The notes under the pieces were generated by a model. The model ran no database searches. It was not told where the DNA came from and saw nothing but the letters and a program-made list of their open reading frames with translations. A DNA stretch of 64,000 bases from CAZWBR01 sp964632305. GTDB taxonomy: Bacteria; Bacteroidota; Bacteroidia; Bacteroidales; Prolixibacteraceae. Of this stretch, positions 34,689-43,669 are shown one piece after another. Made by a program: the position numbers and the translations under genes. The stretch covers positions 1 to 64,000 of the forward strand of contig CAZWBR010000010.1 of assembly GCA_964632305.1 (NCBI GenBank), given 5' to 3'. Numbering within the stretch: the stretch's first letter is position 1; each line of letters opens with the position of its first letter.

Positions 34689-34940
34689 GCGATTGTCGGG
34701 GAAAAAGCCTTCATTTTTCCCGGTAAGGAGATCTAATTTTGAATCGATATACGTAAATAGCCATCGGAATGATTAAATCCTTAATCCTGCGAATCCTCAG
34801 AATCCTTATCTGATCTTTTTACGATGCACGAATCATTCCGTTGTCTAATCGTTTTGTTTTGGATTTCGGGGGTAATGTTCACATTTTAAGTCAGACCGAG
34901 GAACCTTACGCCACCCCATTTATTTACGTAATAACGGAAA

Positions 34941-34975
34941 AATCGTCAATCGCGAATCGTTAATCGTCAATCTTC
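34941..34975. repeat. AATCGTC-type heptamer array
   Basis: AATCGTC, AATCGCG, AATCGTT, AATCGTC, AATCTTC: five units in perfect 7-bp phase. It lies in the spacer between fumarase and the YkgJ-type gene. Confidence 0.65.
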
Positions 34976-35032
34976 CCCCCCTTTGTCCCTTCTCCCTTTC
35001 GTTGCCTTAGCTTGAGCCTGCCGAAGGCCTCC

Positions 35033-35563
35033 CTACTCCTCCACCAGCTTCGACAACGGGATACGGTCGGTTTCCTCAAACTTCTGCTCGGTAAACTTCG
35101 CGATAAACTCACGATTGACCATGAAGAGTTTACTGTTGAGGGTATCCTGCGGGTAGGTATTCTCGTGGTTAAAATCATCCGGGTCGTAGTCGGTAAAGTT
35201 CAGCTCGCAGTGCGAGAGCTCCCATTCCGTTCCTTCACTGTTCATATAGAGCAAGGGAAGTCCGTGGGTGCGACAGATGATAGGCCGGGAAGGGTAGATG
35301 GTACAACTGTGGTTTTTCAGAAAGCGGCAATCCTCTTCGTTTTTAGGTTCTGGAAACTGTTGTGGATCGAGTCGCCGGTTCAGTTCTTCTTTAATCGCAT
35401 AAAACTCAACGGGAAATACCGAGATGGCCATGCAGCAAAGATCACATCCGTTTTTGCAGTTAAGGTGATCTTTGTGTATTAGTTCGAGTTCTTCGCGTAA
35501 AGCATCAATGGTATTTCTTAAATGATGATACCCCGAAAAAAGAATTTTGTCCGTTGTTTCCAT
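35033..35563 (-). CDS. YkgJ-family cysteine-cluster protein
   Basis: A 176-residue protein (start METTDKILFSGYHH at 35563; an ATG at 35605 adds an unrelated start). CKNGCDLCC near residue 36, DCRFLKNHSCTIYPSRPIICR and a later Cys make the putative zinc or iron-sulfur binding cluster of this family. Function unknown. It forms a leftward pair with the following NAD-binding gene. Confidence 0.85.
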   Translation of the reverse strand: METTDKILFSGYHHLRNTIDALREELELIHKDHLNCKNGCDLCCMAISVFPVEFYAIKEELNRRLDPQQFPEPKNEEDCRFLKNHSCTIYPSRPIICRTHGLPLLYMNSEGTEWELSHCELNFTDYDPDDFNHENTYPQDTLNSKLFMVNREFIAKFTEQKFEETDRIPLSKLVEE

Positions 35564-35637
35564 ATCTCTGATCTTTATGGTGCAAAAATAGCCAAACCTA
35601 AGCAAGCATATGATATGCTTCGGAATGAATTTATCAA

Positions 35638-36276
35638 CTATTTTCTGATCTGGTCCGATTCGAGGATGGTTATTCCTTTGTCGGTGGTCAGGGCGGTTTC
35701 CATCATTTTTCGGGCCACCTGCTCTGCCCGAATAGCTTTATAACGGTCGGGGATCAGGAATCCAAACAGACTCAGCATGATGCGGGCCACCTCTTCACCA
35801 AACCGTTTCTTGTCACGCTGCCCGACCAGCAGGGAAGGGCGCATGATGATCAAAGTGTCAAAATTCATCGCTTTCAGTGCTTCCTCCGTTTTGCCTTTCA
35901 CCCGGTTGTAAAAGATGGAAGATTGGGGATCGGCTCCCATCGAGCTGACCACTACCAGGCGTTTGGCCCCGCTCTCCCTGGCTTTCCGGGCAAAGCTGAC
36001 GATATATTCGAAGTCGACCTTGGCAAATGCCACCTGACTGCCGGCTTGATTCATGGTGGTGCCCAAACAGCAGAAGGCATCGTTCACCTCTCCATCCAAC
36101 AGGTATTGATCGAGACGGTCGAAATCAACCACCTGTTTCTTCATTTTGGGGTGGACCATCTTCAAAGGCCGTCGTGTCATCACCTGGATTTTAGTATATT
36201 CCTCCTGCTGAAGCAGTAGTTTTAAGAGTTCATTGCCCACCAGACCGGTTGCTCCGGCCAGAATTGCTGTTCTCAT
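35638..36276 (-). CDS. NAD(P)-binding Rossmann protein (TIP30/HTATIP2-like)
   Basis: A 212-residue atypical short-chain dehydrogenase: GATGLVGNELLK near residue 8 binds the dinucleotide, FCCLGTTMNQAGS and VVVSSMGADPQSSIFYNRVKG (shown in two parts: SSMGAD and YNRVKG) supply the Ser/Tyr/Lys region. Substrate unknown; such proteins are oxidoreductases or epimerase-like. Confidence 0.85.
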   Translation of the reverse strand: MRTAILAGATGLVGNELLKLLLQQEEYTKIQVMTRRPLKMVHPKMKKQVVDFDRLDQYLLDGEVNDAFCCLGTTMNQAGSQVAFAKVDFEYIVSFARKARESGAKRLVVVSSMGADPQSSIFYNRVKGKTEEALKAMNFDTLIIMRPSLLVGQRDKKRFGEEVARIMLSLFGFLIPDRYKAIRAEQVARKMMETALTTDKGITILESDQIRK

Positions 36277-36411
36277 TGGATTGCCCTGTTAATGATTGCC
36301 GGTAAGATAACCAATTGCCGCTTTATTTTGTTGGCACACATCTGTCTAATTATTGTGCTGCCGTGAAGTGGTTCCTTTGGTGAAAAGTTTATTTTTGTTT
36401 AAAAGATGATT

Positions 36412-37569
36412 ATGGAACTCTATAAACAGATCGCACTGATTTTATTCTATATCTTTTCGCCGTTACTGATTCTGGATCTCTGTCACCGCTTCCGTTATGT
36501 CAATAAATTGGGAGCAGTGGTAGTGGCTTATATTCTAGGTTTATTGTTAGGTAACCTCAATATTATGCCTGAAGGAAGTAACAAAATTCAGGAGACCATT
36601 TCCAGTGGGGTGATCCCGCTGGCTATTCCAATGATGCTTTTCTCCACCAATCTGAAGACGGTGTTCCTGTTAGCCCGAAAAAGCTTTATCTCTTTACTGA
36701 TTGGGGTGTTCAGTGTGACAGTGGTCATTATCCTTGGATACATTACTTTCAAGGGAGAGGGGATAACTGATTTGTGGAAAGTGGCCGGACTGCTGGTGGG
36801 GGTCTACACCGGAGGGACCCCTAATCTGGCCTCGCTGAAGCTGATCCTCGATGTCGATGATACCACCTACCTGATCACCCATTCCAGCGACCTGATCGTT
36901 GGCGGCTTCTACCTCTTCTTCCTGATCACCTTCGCACAAAAGTTGTTTGGACTCTTCCTTAAACCATATCCTGTTAAACAAATCCCCGGCGACACTTACC
37001 GCGATCTGGACGGTACCGATCCCTATATGGGCATCCTCCGCCGGGAGCGGGTAGGGTCCTTACTTAAGGTTTTCTTCCTCTCACTGCTGATTGTAGCTGT
37101 TTCTGTAGGAATAGCACAGTTAGTCCCGGAAAACTCACAGGTGGCGGTGATCATGCTGCTGATCACCACGCTGGCATTGGGGGCAGCATTTATCCCACAG
37201 GTTAACCGGATCGAGAAATCATTCGAGCTGGGGATGTATCTGGTGTTGATCTTTAGTGTGGTGGTGGCTTCGATGGTCAATATTCCCAATCTGATCAACG
37301 GTGCGCCGACTATTCTCTTTTATGTGGTAATGGTAATTACAGGCTCCTTGCTGTTACAAGTGCTTCTGTCGAAGATTTTCAAAATAGATACTGATACCGT
37401 GATTATCACTTCAACGGCCCTGGTCTGCAGCCCACCCTTTGTTCCGGTAGTGGCAGGGGCGCTCCGTAACCGCGAGATCGTAGTGCCGGGCATCACCATC
37501 GGCATTGTCGGTTATGCGATTGGTAATTACCTTGGGTTTGTACTGGCTGAGGTGCTGAAGGGGTGGTAG
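36412..37569 (+). CDS. DUF819-family multi-pass membrane protein
   Basis: 385 residues with about ten hydrophobic helices and the conserved TGGTPNLASLKLIL near residue 140 and CSPPFVPVVAGAL near 345. The DUF819 family resembles small-molecule or keto-acid carriers, but the substrate is unknown. ATG at 36412 preferred over 36406; a TATTTTTG -7 candidate is at 36390-36397. Confidence 0.85.
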   Translation: MELYKQIALILFYIFSPLLILDLCHRFRYVNKLGAVVVAYILGLLLGNLNIMPEGSNKIQETISSGVIPLAIPMMLFSTNLKTVFLLARKSFISLLIGVFSVTVVIILGYITFKGEGITDLWKVAGLLVGVYTGGTPNLASLKLILDVDDTTYLITHSSDLIVGGFYLFFLITFAQKLFGLFLKPYPVKQIPGDTYRDLDGTDPYMGILRRERVGSLLKVFFLSLLIVAVSVGIAQLVPENSQVAVIMLLITTLALGAAFIPQVNRIEKSFELGMYLVLIFSVVVASMVNIPNLINGAPTILFYVVMVITGSLLLQVLLSKIFKIDTDTVIITSTALVCSPPFVPVVAGALRNREIVVPGITIGIVGYAIGNYLGFVLAEVLKGW

Positions 37570-37576
37570 ATGATAA

Positions 37577-37724
37577 AAGTATCAAGATATAAGTATCAAG
37601 TATCAAGACACAAGTATCAAGACACAAGTATCAAGACATGAGTATTAAGACACAAGTATCAAGACATGAGTATTAAGAATTAAGTGATAAGGGAGTCTTG
37701 ATACCTGATACTTGCGACTTGATA
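37577..37724. repeat. TATCAAG heptamer array with inverted arm, no gene inside
   Basis: Seventeen in-phase heptamers, mainly AAGTATC and AAGACAC (37577-37695), are followed by four inverted ones, CTTGATA, CCTGATA, CTTGCGA, CTTGATA (37697-37724). The arms can pair. It fills the gap between two convergent genes and might serve as their terminator. Compare the gene-bearing version at 45843-46279. Confidence 0.82.
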
Positions 37725-37732
37725 CTAATGTA

Positions 37733-39106
37733 CTAGAAAATATAATTCAATCCAATATAGACCCCCGAATTACCGTCCCGTTTGTCCAGTGCAATACCGT
37801 AGTCAAGGGCAAGGATAAAGTTGTAGTTCATCGCCAGACGCAGGCCGGCCCCGGTGGTGTAATGCATCTTCTCGTCGCCCGGACTGAAATAATCCGACGA
37901 GGTTTCATTTAATGAATCCTGCCAGTTGATCGAACTCAGCTTCTCTTTAAAGTCGATCTTGCGGGTCACGCGGCCAAAGTCGAGGAAGCCGTTCAATCCG
38001 CAGTAAAAGTTTTGCCGCATAAAGTTCAGCCGGTAGAATTTCCAGCGCAGCTCCAGGTTCCCGTAAACCATACCGTCGCCCACGACCCTGTTGCGCAACG
38101 CTCCCCTCAAGTTTCTCGATCCGCCCAGGCCTGTCGTGGATGAGCCGGTCATCACCGAGGTAAGGATTTGTGGCTGATAATAAAACGGGACACGGCCCCC
38201 CAGCGTTTCCTGCCATCCTACCCGGTAGGCGAACGAGAGATCGCGCTTAATCAGCGTGAAATACTGGCGATGGGTAATCGAAAACCTGGAGAACCCGCTC
38301 TCGGCCCCTAAAAATTCAGGGGCAAAAGCCACTACTGCTTCGGTCCACATTCCCTTCATCGGATTAGGACGGTTATCGCGGGTATCATAGACCAGACCGG
38401 TCTTTAATTCCGGTACGAAGCCTCCATCTGCCTCTTCCGGGGTGATCAGCCCCCATTGCTGGTAACGTTCGTATAATCCCGGCTGCTCTTCCACTTGCGG
38501 CAGTTTATCTTCGTCATCCTTTCCTTTGTTTAATTTGTCAATGTTGACCGAGGCCAGATCATAGTTTAACAGGTTGATCCCCGCCAGCCAGTTGAATGGC
38601 GAATCGCCGATTTTCCCTTGCAGATCGGTCTTGAACCTGAAATTGTTCTGCTGAAACTTATAAAACATACGGGTGCGGTATCCGGCCGATTGGTCGTCCT
38701 CCCACTCCTTGTTGTAAACCGACTCGTAGCCGTTGAACCCGTAGAAATCATAGGCCCGTTCCGGCAGGTAGGAGATGTCGGTGGAGATCCTGATCCCGCG
38801 AATCAGCTGATCGGAGTCATAATAGAACCGGTACACCCCGCTTCCTTTGGTATAACGCGAGATCTCGAGATAAAGCGAGTGATCATAAGAGGGAAACCGG
38901 CTGCCATCGCCGTAATAATAGAAATTAGCCGCGGCACCGTACTGAAATCCCACATCGGTCGAATAAGAGAAGGCCGGTATGGCCCCGAAGTTCCACCCCT
39001 TTTTGATGGTGTCGGCCCCTGCATCGGCCTTGTTCTTCCCGAATGGAAAGGCTTTCGAGATCAGTGGAAACAGTAGTATGGTGATAAGCAATAATTTGGT
39101 TTTCAT
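37733..39106 (-). CDS. Outer-membrane BamA/TamA-type surface antigen barrel
   Basis: 457 residues with a signal peptide (TKLLLITILLFPLISKAF) and a C-terminal Omp85-type barrel (LVYDTRDNRPNPMKGMW, GLGGSRNLRGALRNRVVG, ending YIGLNYIF with a terminal Phe). No POTRA repeats are present, so it is unlikely to be BamA itself; it belongs to the short patatin/surface antigen-like barrels of Bacteroidetes. Ends 9 bp from the heptamer array. Confidence 0.82.
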   Translation of the reverse strand: MKTKLLLITILLFPLISKAFPFGKNKADAGADTIKKGWNFGAIPAFSYSTDVGFQYGAAANFYYYGDGSRFPSYDHSLYLEISRYTKGSGVYRFYYDSDQLIRGIRISTDISYLPERAYDFYGFNGYESVYNKEWEDDQSAGYRTRMFYKFQQNNFRFKTDLQGKIGDSPFNWLAGINLLNYDLASVNIDKLNKGKDDEDKLPQVEEQPGLYERYQQWGLITPEEADGGFVPELKTGLVYDTRDNRPNPMKGMWTEAVVAFAPEFLGAESGFSRFSITHRQYFTLIKRDLSFAYRVGWQETLGGRVPFYYQPQILTSVMTGSSTTGLGGSRNLRGALRNRVVGDGMVYGNLELRWKFYRLNFMRQNFYCGLNGFLDFGRVTRKIDFKEKLSSINWQDSLNETSSDYFSPGDEKMHYTTGAGLRLAMNYNFILALDYGIALDKRDGNSGVYIGLNYIF

Positions 39107-39282
39107 AATCATTAATATTCCAGGGCCGAATAGAGTCTTTAGTCGTTAACGTTGTCATTCTGATAAGGCCAATGTATCACCTTTTTCTGATAAAATCTTT
39201 TTTTGGGTAAGATTCTTGGAATCCGGTTAAGGATTTAACTTTTTTAGGGCGATATTTGTTTACAGTAAAAAGAATTATTCAT

Positions 39283-40131
39283 ATGAAGTATATAGGAGCT
39301 CATGTCAGTGCCAGCGGCGGCGTCGAGAATGCCCCCGTCAATGCCAAAGAGATCGGGGCCAACGCTTTTGCCCTCTTTACTAAAAATCAGCGTCAATGGA
39401 AATCGGCCCCTTTAACCGGCAAGAGTATTCAGTTGTTTAAAGAGCGGTGCGAAGAGTTGGGCTTTCAACCCGGGATGATCCTCCCGCACGACAGCTATCT
39501 GATTAACCTGGGGCATCCGGAAACAGAAGGACTGGAGAAATCGCGGGAAGCCTTCCTCGATGAGATGCAGCGCTGCGAACAGTTGGGGCTGAAACTGCTG
39601 AATTTCCACCCGGGAAGCCATCTGGGCAAAATTTCCGTCACCGAGTGTCTTACCCTGATTGCCGAATCGATCAATATCGCGCTGGATAAGACCAGCGGGG
39701 TCACTGCCGTCATTGAAAACACGGCCGGTCAGGGCTCCAATGTGGGTTATATCTTTGAACAGATTGCCGAAATCATCGACCAGGTGGAGGACAAGAGCAG
39801 GGTAGGGGTCTGCATCGATACCTGCCACACCTTTACTTCGGGGTATGATCTTAGAACAAAGGAGGAATTCGACCGCACCTTTAACAAGTTCACGGAAGTA
39901 ATTGGCTGGAACTATTTGCGCGGGATCCACCTGAACGATTCGAAGAAGGAGTTCGGTTCACGGGTCGACCGTCACGATAATCTGGGGAAAGGTTTGCTGG
40001 GCATGACCATGAACGAAATCCTGATGAACGATCCCCGTTTCGATAACCTGCCCATCATCCTTGAGACACCCGACGAAAGCCTTTGGACCGAGGAGATCCG
40101 ACTACTGCGTAGTCTGGAGCAGGCCGGATAA
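39283..40131 (+). CDS. Endonuclease IV (AP endonuclease, Nfo)
   Basis: A 282-residue zinc-dependent TIM-barrel enzyme that cuts 5' to abasic sites. MKYIGAHVSASGGVENA at the start, NFHPGSHLG near 116, GVCIDTCHTFTSGYD near 182 and the metal-binding HLNDSKKEFGSRVDRHDNLG region near 225 (only core cited) are the family signatures. Start at 39283 fits the family; the earlier ATG at 39256 does not. Confidence 0.95.
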   Translation: MKYIGAHVSASGGVENAPVNAKEIGANAFALFTKNQRQWKSAPLTGKSIQLFKERCEELGFQPGMILPHDSYLINLGHPETEGLEKSREAFLDEMQRCEQLGLKLLNFHPGSHLGKISVTECLTLIAESINIALDKTSGVTAVIENTAGQGSNVGYIFEQIAEIIDQVEDKSRVGVCIDTCHTFTSGYDLRTKEEFDRTFNKFTEVIGWNYLRGIHLNDSKKEFGSRVDRHDNLGKGLLGMTMNEILMNDPRFDNLPIILETPDESLWTEEIRLLRSLEQAG

Positions 40132-40161
40132 TCCCGATTACCATCGATCGCCATTTTCATA

Positions 40162-40215
40162 ATTAAATGGGTTGTCGTCATTCTCTTTCATGACTGCAAC
40201 CCATTTAATCTTTTA
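40162..40215 (+). terminator. Terminator of nfo
   Basis: Thirteen-base-pair stem ATTAAATGGGTTG/CAACCCATTTAAT with an inner GTCAT/ATGAC pairing, followed by CTTTTAT. Located 31 bp after the nfo stop. Confidence 0.65.
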
Positions 40216-40244
40216 TAGAAGAAGTCGCCGCTCCCGTTTTTGGA

Positions 40245-40364
40245 CTAAGAGATAAACTCTTTCTTCAACTTGTCGTGACAAATAACCTCCTTCACGAAAG
40301 CATCGAACTCTTCCGATTTGGCGGCGACACCTTTGGTGAGAGGTATCCAATGATAATTGTTGAA
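40245..40364 (-). pseudogene. C-terminal remnant of a lost protein
   Basis: An open 39-codon stretch without any start codon ends at a TAG (40245-40247) and reads HWIPLTKGVAAKSEEFDAFV followed by a Lys-rich end on the minus strand; an in-frame TAA (40365-40367) closes it upstream. The composition looks protein-coding. It may be the tail of a periplasmic or substrate-binding-like protein; the parent cannot be named. Confidence 0.4.
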
Positions 40365-40393
40365 TTAAGAATGATAACCGGATCCACATCCCG

Positions 40394-40753
40394 TTAGAAG
40401 GTAAGAACTTTATCGCTGTCGGCAACCCAATCTGCCAAGAAACCCATCGTCGATGTTTCTGCTCCTTCAAAATAGGGGTGATTTTTATAGATTCCACAGC
40501 GTGCCATACAGGTGCCGCAAACCTGAACCGGCACTCCGATAGCAATTAAATCCCGAAGCATTTGTGATAAATCCTGGTCGTAACCATGAGGTGGTTTTAA
40601 GATATCCCGTGCCATATCTACAGCATCGTTCATCAGGAATATCCTGACCTCATGCCCCTTTTTATTCAGTGTACCGGCCAGTCGTAATCCGTTCCATGTG
40701 ACATCGGTCTGGTCGTAAGGCTCGCGATTGAAAATGATCAGAATCTTTTGCAT
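40394..40753 (-). CDS. DsrE/TusD-like sulfur-relay protein
   Basis: 119 residues from MQKILIIFNREPYDQTDVTW. The DsrE fold pattern and a VCGTCMARCGI motif near residue 79, with three Cys that could carry persulfide, are clear. It begins 16 bp after the cysteine desulfurase gene in the same direction, so it probably accepts sulfur from that enzyme. The longer frame to 40798 overlaps that gene. Confidence 0.85.
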   Translation of the reverse strand: MQKILIIFNREPYDQTDVTWNGLRLAGTLNKKGHEVRIFLMNDAVDMARDILKPPHGYDQDLSQMLRDLIAIGVPVQVCGTCMARCGIYKNHPYFEGAETSTMGFLADWVADSDKVLTF

Positions 40754-40769
40754 AATAATTGATTTAAAA

Positions 40770-41918
40770 TTAAACGTTGTTTCTGTTGATGAACTCACAA
40801 AGGATATCCACCGATTGGTCTATCTCGGCGAATGAGGTATATTTGCCGGTTGAAATCCGTATCGTGCCAGAAGCAATCGATTGTTCCAGGTTCATTGCTT
40901 TTAAAACAGATGAAAGCTCCACCGTGTTGGCATGGCAGGCTGAGCCGGTAGAGATCATCAGACGATCGCTCAGGCTGTTGGTCAACCGGTGCGCATCAAT
41001 TCCCGGGAAAGCAACACTTAAGGTGTTGGGAAGCGTTTTCTCCAGCCTCCCGTTTCGAATCACCCTGTTGCCAAGTCTGTTTTTTAAACCGTTATACAGA
41101 TGCTCTTTGGCAGAAAGCATGGTCCGCACATTCTGATCAAAATCACGTCGGGCGATTTCGCAGGCCTTACCTAAAGCCACGATAAAAGCTACATTCTCGG
41201 TGCCCGGCCTTAATCCTTTTTCCTGCCCGGCGCCATACAACAGTTTATTAATCTTTACTCCCTCTTTAATGTAAAGCGCTCCGATACCTTTGGGAGCGTA
41301 AAGTTTATGTCCGGCCACGGTCAGTAAATCAGCGCCCAGATTATTCAAATCAGTATCAATTTTACCGACTGACTGTGCCGCATCAGAATGAAAGGTAATC
41401 CCGTATTTGCGGGCAATGGCTGAGATTTCCTTTATCGGCTGAATCGACCCCACCTCATTGTTGGCATGCATAATCGAAATAAGTATCGTATCCGGTCGAA
41501 CGGCGTTTTCAATATTCTGCGGATCAACGATTCCATCCTTGTCAACCGGTATGTAAGTGATCTCAAAACCCATTGTTGCCAGGTGGCTGCATACCTCCAA
41601 TACTGCCGGATGTTCAATAACCGAAGTAATGATGTGCCTTCCTTTATCCTGATTGGCTAATGCGGCACCGCGGATGGCAAGGTTATTCGACTCGGTGGCT
41701 GACCCGGTAAATATGATCTCTTCAGGCTTGGCCTTTAGGATGGCCGCCACCTGTTCGCGGGCAAGGTTAATGGCCTCTTTATTGCTCTTCCCAATGGCAT
41801 ATGAACTGGAAGGATTGCCATAGTGAGTTTGAATATAGGGCCATAAGGCATCGGCAACTTCCGGGTCAACGGGGGTCGTGGCATTATAGTCGAGATAGAT
41901 AGGATGTCCCATTTTCAA
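40770..41918 (-). CDS. Cysteine desulfurase (NifS/IscS family)
   Basis: A 382-residue PLP enzyme that releases sulfur from cysteine: IYLDYNATTPVDPEV at the start, VAGHKLYAPKGIGAL with the PLP lysine near 206, and SGSACHANTVELSS with the catalytic Cys near 328. Pairing with a DsrE gene suggests sulfur transfer to tRNA, cofactors or Fe-S clusters; a role in nitrogenase assembly is possible but it is 14 kb from the nif operon. Confidence 0.92.
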   Translation of the reverse strand: MKMGHPIYLDYNATTPVDPEVADALWPYIQTHYGNPSSSYAIGKSNKEAINLAREQVAAILKAKPEEIIFTGSATESNNLAIRGAALANQDKGRHIITSVIEHPAVLEVCSHLATMGFEITYIPVDKDGIVDPQNIENAVRPDTILISIMHANNEVGSIQPIKEISAIARKYGITFHSDAAQSVGKIDTDLNNLGADLLTVAGHKLYAPKGIGALYIKEGVKINKLLYGAGQEKGLRPGTENVAFIVALGKACEIARRDFDQNVRTMLSAKEHLYNGLKNRLGNRVIRNGRLEKTLPNTLSVAFPGIDAHRLTNSLSDRLMISTGSACHANTVELSSVLKAMNLEQSIASGTIRISTGKYTSFAEIDQSVDILCEFINRNNV

Positions 41919-42185
41919 TTATTTTATTTCATTTATTATGAGGATCATTGTTATGACGGAGAAGAATGGTTAAGTTGGTGAATTTACTCTTCTTAATTCA
42001 ATTCGTCAATAGATTTATTGAGCATCAACGGCTGCAATGTTTTGAGTTGTTTTTATACCATCCAGTGAATAGAAAGGGAATATTATAGCTTTGACTGACG
42101 TCGTTTGTTGAATCTGGTGGCGATGTCGCCCGGATTGAGGCCTGTAAAGAAGAAGGGGTGCACCCTAAATTCTCCGTGCTTTTGC

Positions 42186-42193
42186 TATCTTTG
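42186..42193 (+). promoter_or_regulatory. -7 element candidate for prfB
   Basis: TATCTTTG, perfect for TAnnTTTG, 34 bp before the prfB ATG. No good -33 element. The remainder of the gap 41919-42226 shows no gene or repeat. Confidence 0.45.
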
Positions 42194-42226
42194 CAAACTA
42201 TTTCAAAATATTAAAAACAACCTGAT

Positions 42227-43331
42227 ATGGTATTAAAGGAACAGCTTAAAGAGCTTGTTGAGCGCCGGGACGCGCTGAGGAGGTATCTTTGACATCGACA
42301 GTAAATTAATCCGAGTAGAAGAGGAAGAACTCAAGACCCAGGACCCCGGATTCTGGGATAATCCCAAAGAGGCGGAAGCCCATATGAGGGTGATCCGTTC
42401 AGTTAAACAGTGGACCGACGGCTTTAAGAAGGTCGACGAGGCGGTTGAAGACCTGGCGGTCGTCTTCGAATTCTGCGAAGCAGGCGAGATCACTGAAGCC
42501 GAGTTGGATGAACAATTTGCCGAGACCCGCAAGCTGATTGAGGATCTCGAACTGAAAAATATGCTGCGCCGGGAGGAAGACCGCCTGGGAGCAGTACTTA
42601 AAATTAATGCAGGCGCCGGTGGAACCGAATCGAACGACTGGGCCGACATGCTGATGCGCATGTATCTTCGCTGGGCCGAACGACAAAAATACAAAGTTCG
42701 CGAAGCCAGCTTTGTACCGGGCGAAGATGCCGGAGTGAAGAGCGTCACCCTCGAAATTGAAGGCGAATTTGCTTACGGGTACCTGAAGAGTGAAAACGGC
42801 GTGCACCGCTTGGTTCGTATCTCTCCATTCAATGCCCAGGGGAAACGGCAAACATCCTTTACTTCGGTCTTTGTTTCTCCCCTGGTTGACGATACAATAG
42901 AAATTGAAGTCAATCCGGGCGACATTACCTGGGATACCTTCCGTTCAGGCGGCGCAGGAGGACAAAATGTGAACAAGGTAGAAACCGGTGTCCGGCTCAG
43001 ACATGCCCCATCGGGGATCATCATTGAAAATACCGAATCGCGTTCACAGTTGCAAAATAAGGAGAATGCGATCCGCCTGCTCAAATCTCAGTTGTATGAG
43101 ATGGAGCTCCGCAAACGGTATGAAGAGCAGACCAAGCTGGAGGCCACCAAGAAAAAAATCGAATGGGGATCGCAGATCCGTTCCTACGTGATGCAACCCT
43201 ACAAGCTGGTGAAGGATGTCCGCACCAGCTACGAGACCTCCAACGTGCAGGCCGTGATGGACGGTGACCTCGACGGCTTTATCAAAGCCTACCTGATGGA
43301 GTTCGCCGGCGAGGAGAAAACGGGAGAATAA
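42227..43331 (+). CDS. Peptide chain release factor 2 (RF2), made by programmed +1 frameshift
   Basis: The gene starts at 42227, reads 21 codons (ending RRYL) to an in-frame TGA at 42290, then continues in the +1 frame from GAC at 42291 to 43331, giving about 367 residues. The SPF tripeptide that reads UGA (VRISPFNAQG) and the catalytic GGQ (SGGAGGQNVNKVE) are intact. RF2 ends translation at UGA/UAA and controls its own level through the frameshift. An annotation that starts downstream at 42384 would lose about 50 residues. Confidence 0.96.
42277..42293 (+). promoter_or_regulatory. Programmed +1 frameshift site of prfB
   Basis: AGGAGG-TAT-CTT-TGA-C: a Shine-Dalgarno-like AGGAGG three bases before the slippery CTT and the UGA stop followed by C, the standard RF2 autoregulation signal. 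Confidence 0.93.
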
Positions 43332-43357
43332 GCTGAAAGATAGGTATAAAGAACATT

Positions 43358-43400
43358 GACCGCCATCCGGAGATAAAAATCCGAATGGCGGTCTGTTTTT
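43358..43400 (+). terminator. Terminator of prfB
   Basis: Stem GACCGCCATCCGG/CCGAATGGCGGTC (43358-43370 with 43381-43393; one mismatch) then TGTTTTTAT, 27 bp past the prfB stop. Confidence 0.82.
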
Positions 43401-43492
43401 ATGGGCTTAGCCTTTCCCCTTCTTGTCTGTCCCCCTCCCCGTATCTTCGGCTCTTGCTCCGCGCAGCTTCAGTGCTGCTTCTGTACATTAAT

Positions 43493-43536
43493 AGCACAGA
43501 AAGAGCACAGAAACAGTACAGAAACAGCACAGAAAG
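43493..43536. repeat. 11-bp tandem repeat, four units
   Basis: AGCACAGAAAG, AGCACAGAAAC, AGTACAGAAAC, AGCACAGAAAG in exact 11-bp phase. Lies in the 338-bp gap between prfB and mutB, with terminators on either side and no gene. Confidence 0.75.
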
Positions 43537-43559
43537 TCCGGAGATGGTCCGTGGAAACA

Positions 43560-43593
43560 GAAACAGCCATCCCTTTTCAGGGACGGCTGTTTC
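43560..43593 (-). terminator. Hairpin downstream of mutB
   Basis: Fourteen-base-pair stem GAAACAGCCATCCC/GGGACGGCTGTTTC with one mismatch and loop TTTTCA. On the minus strand it is followed by TGTTTCC rather than a pure T-run; it probably ends the mutA-mutB transcript. Confidence 0.6.
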
Positions 43594-43669
43594 ACTATTT
43601 AGAGTATCTGACCTGAGCTAACCGCTATCCCGCTGTTTGAATCGGGAGCCGGCGCTGATCGTCTGTACA

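Noticed and set aside
37577..37724. CRISPR or minisatellite coding repeat
   Set aside because: Seven-bp period without spacers, not a codon multiple, stops in all frames.
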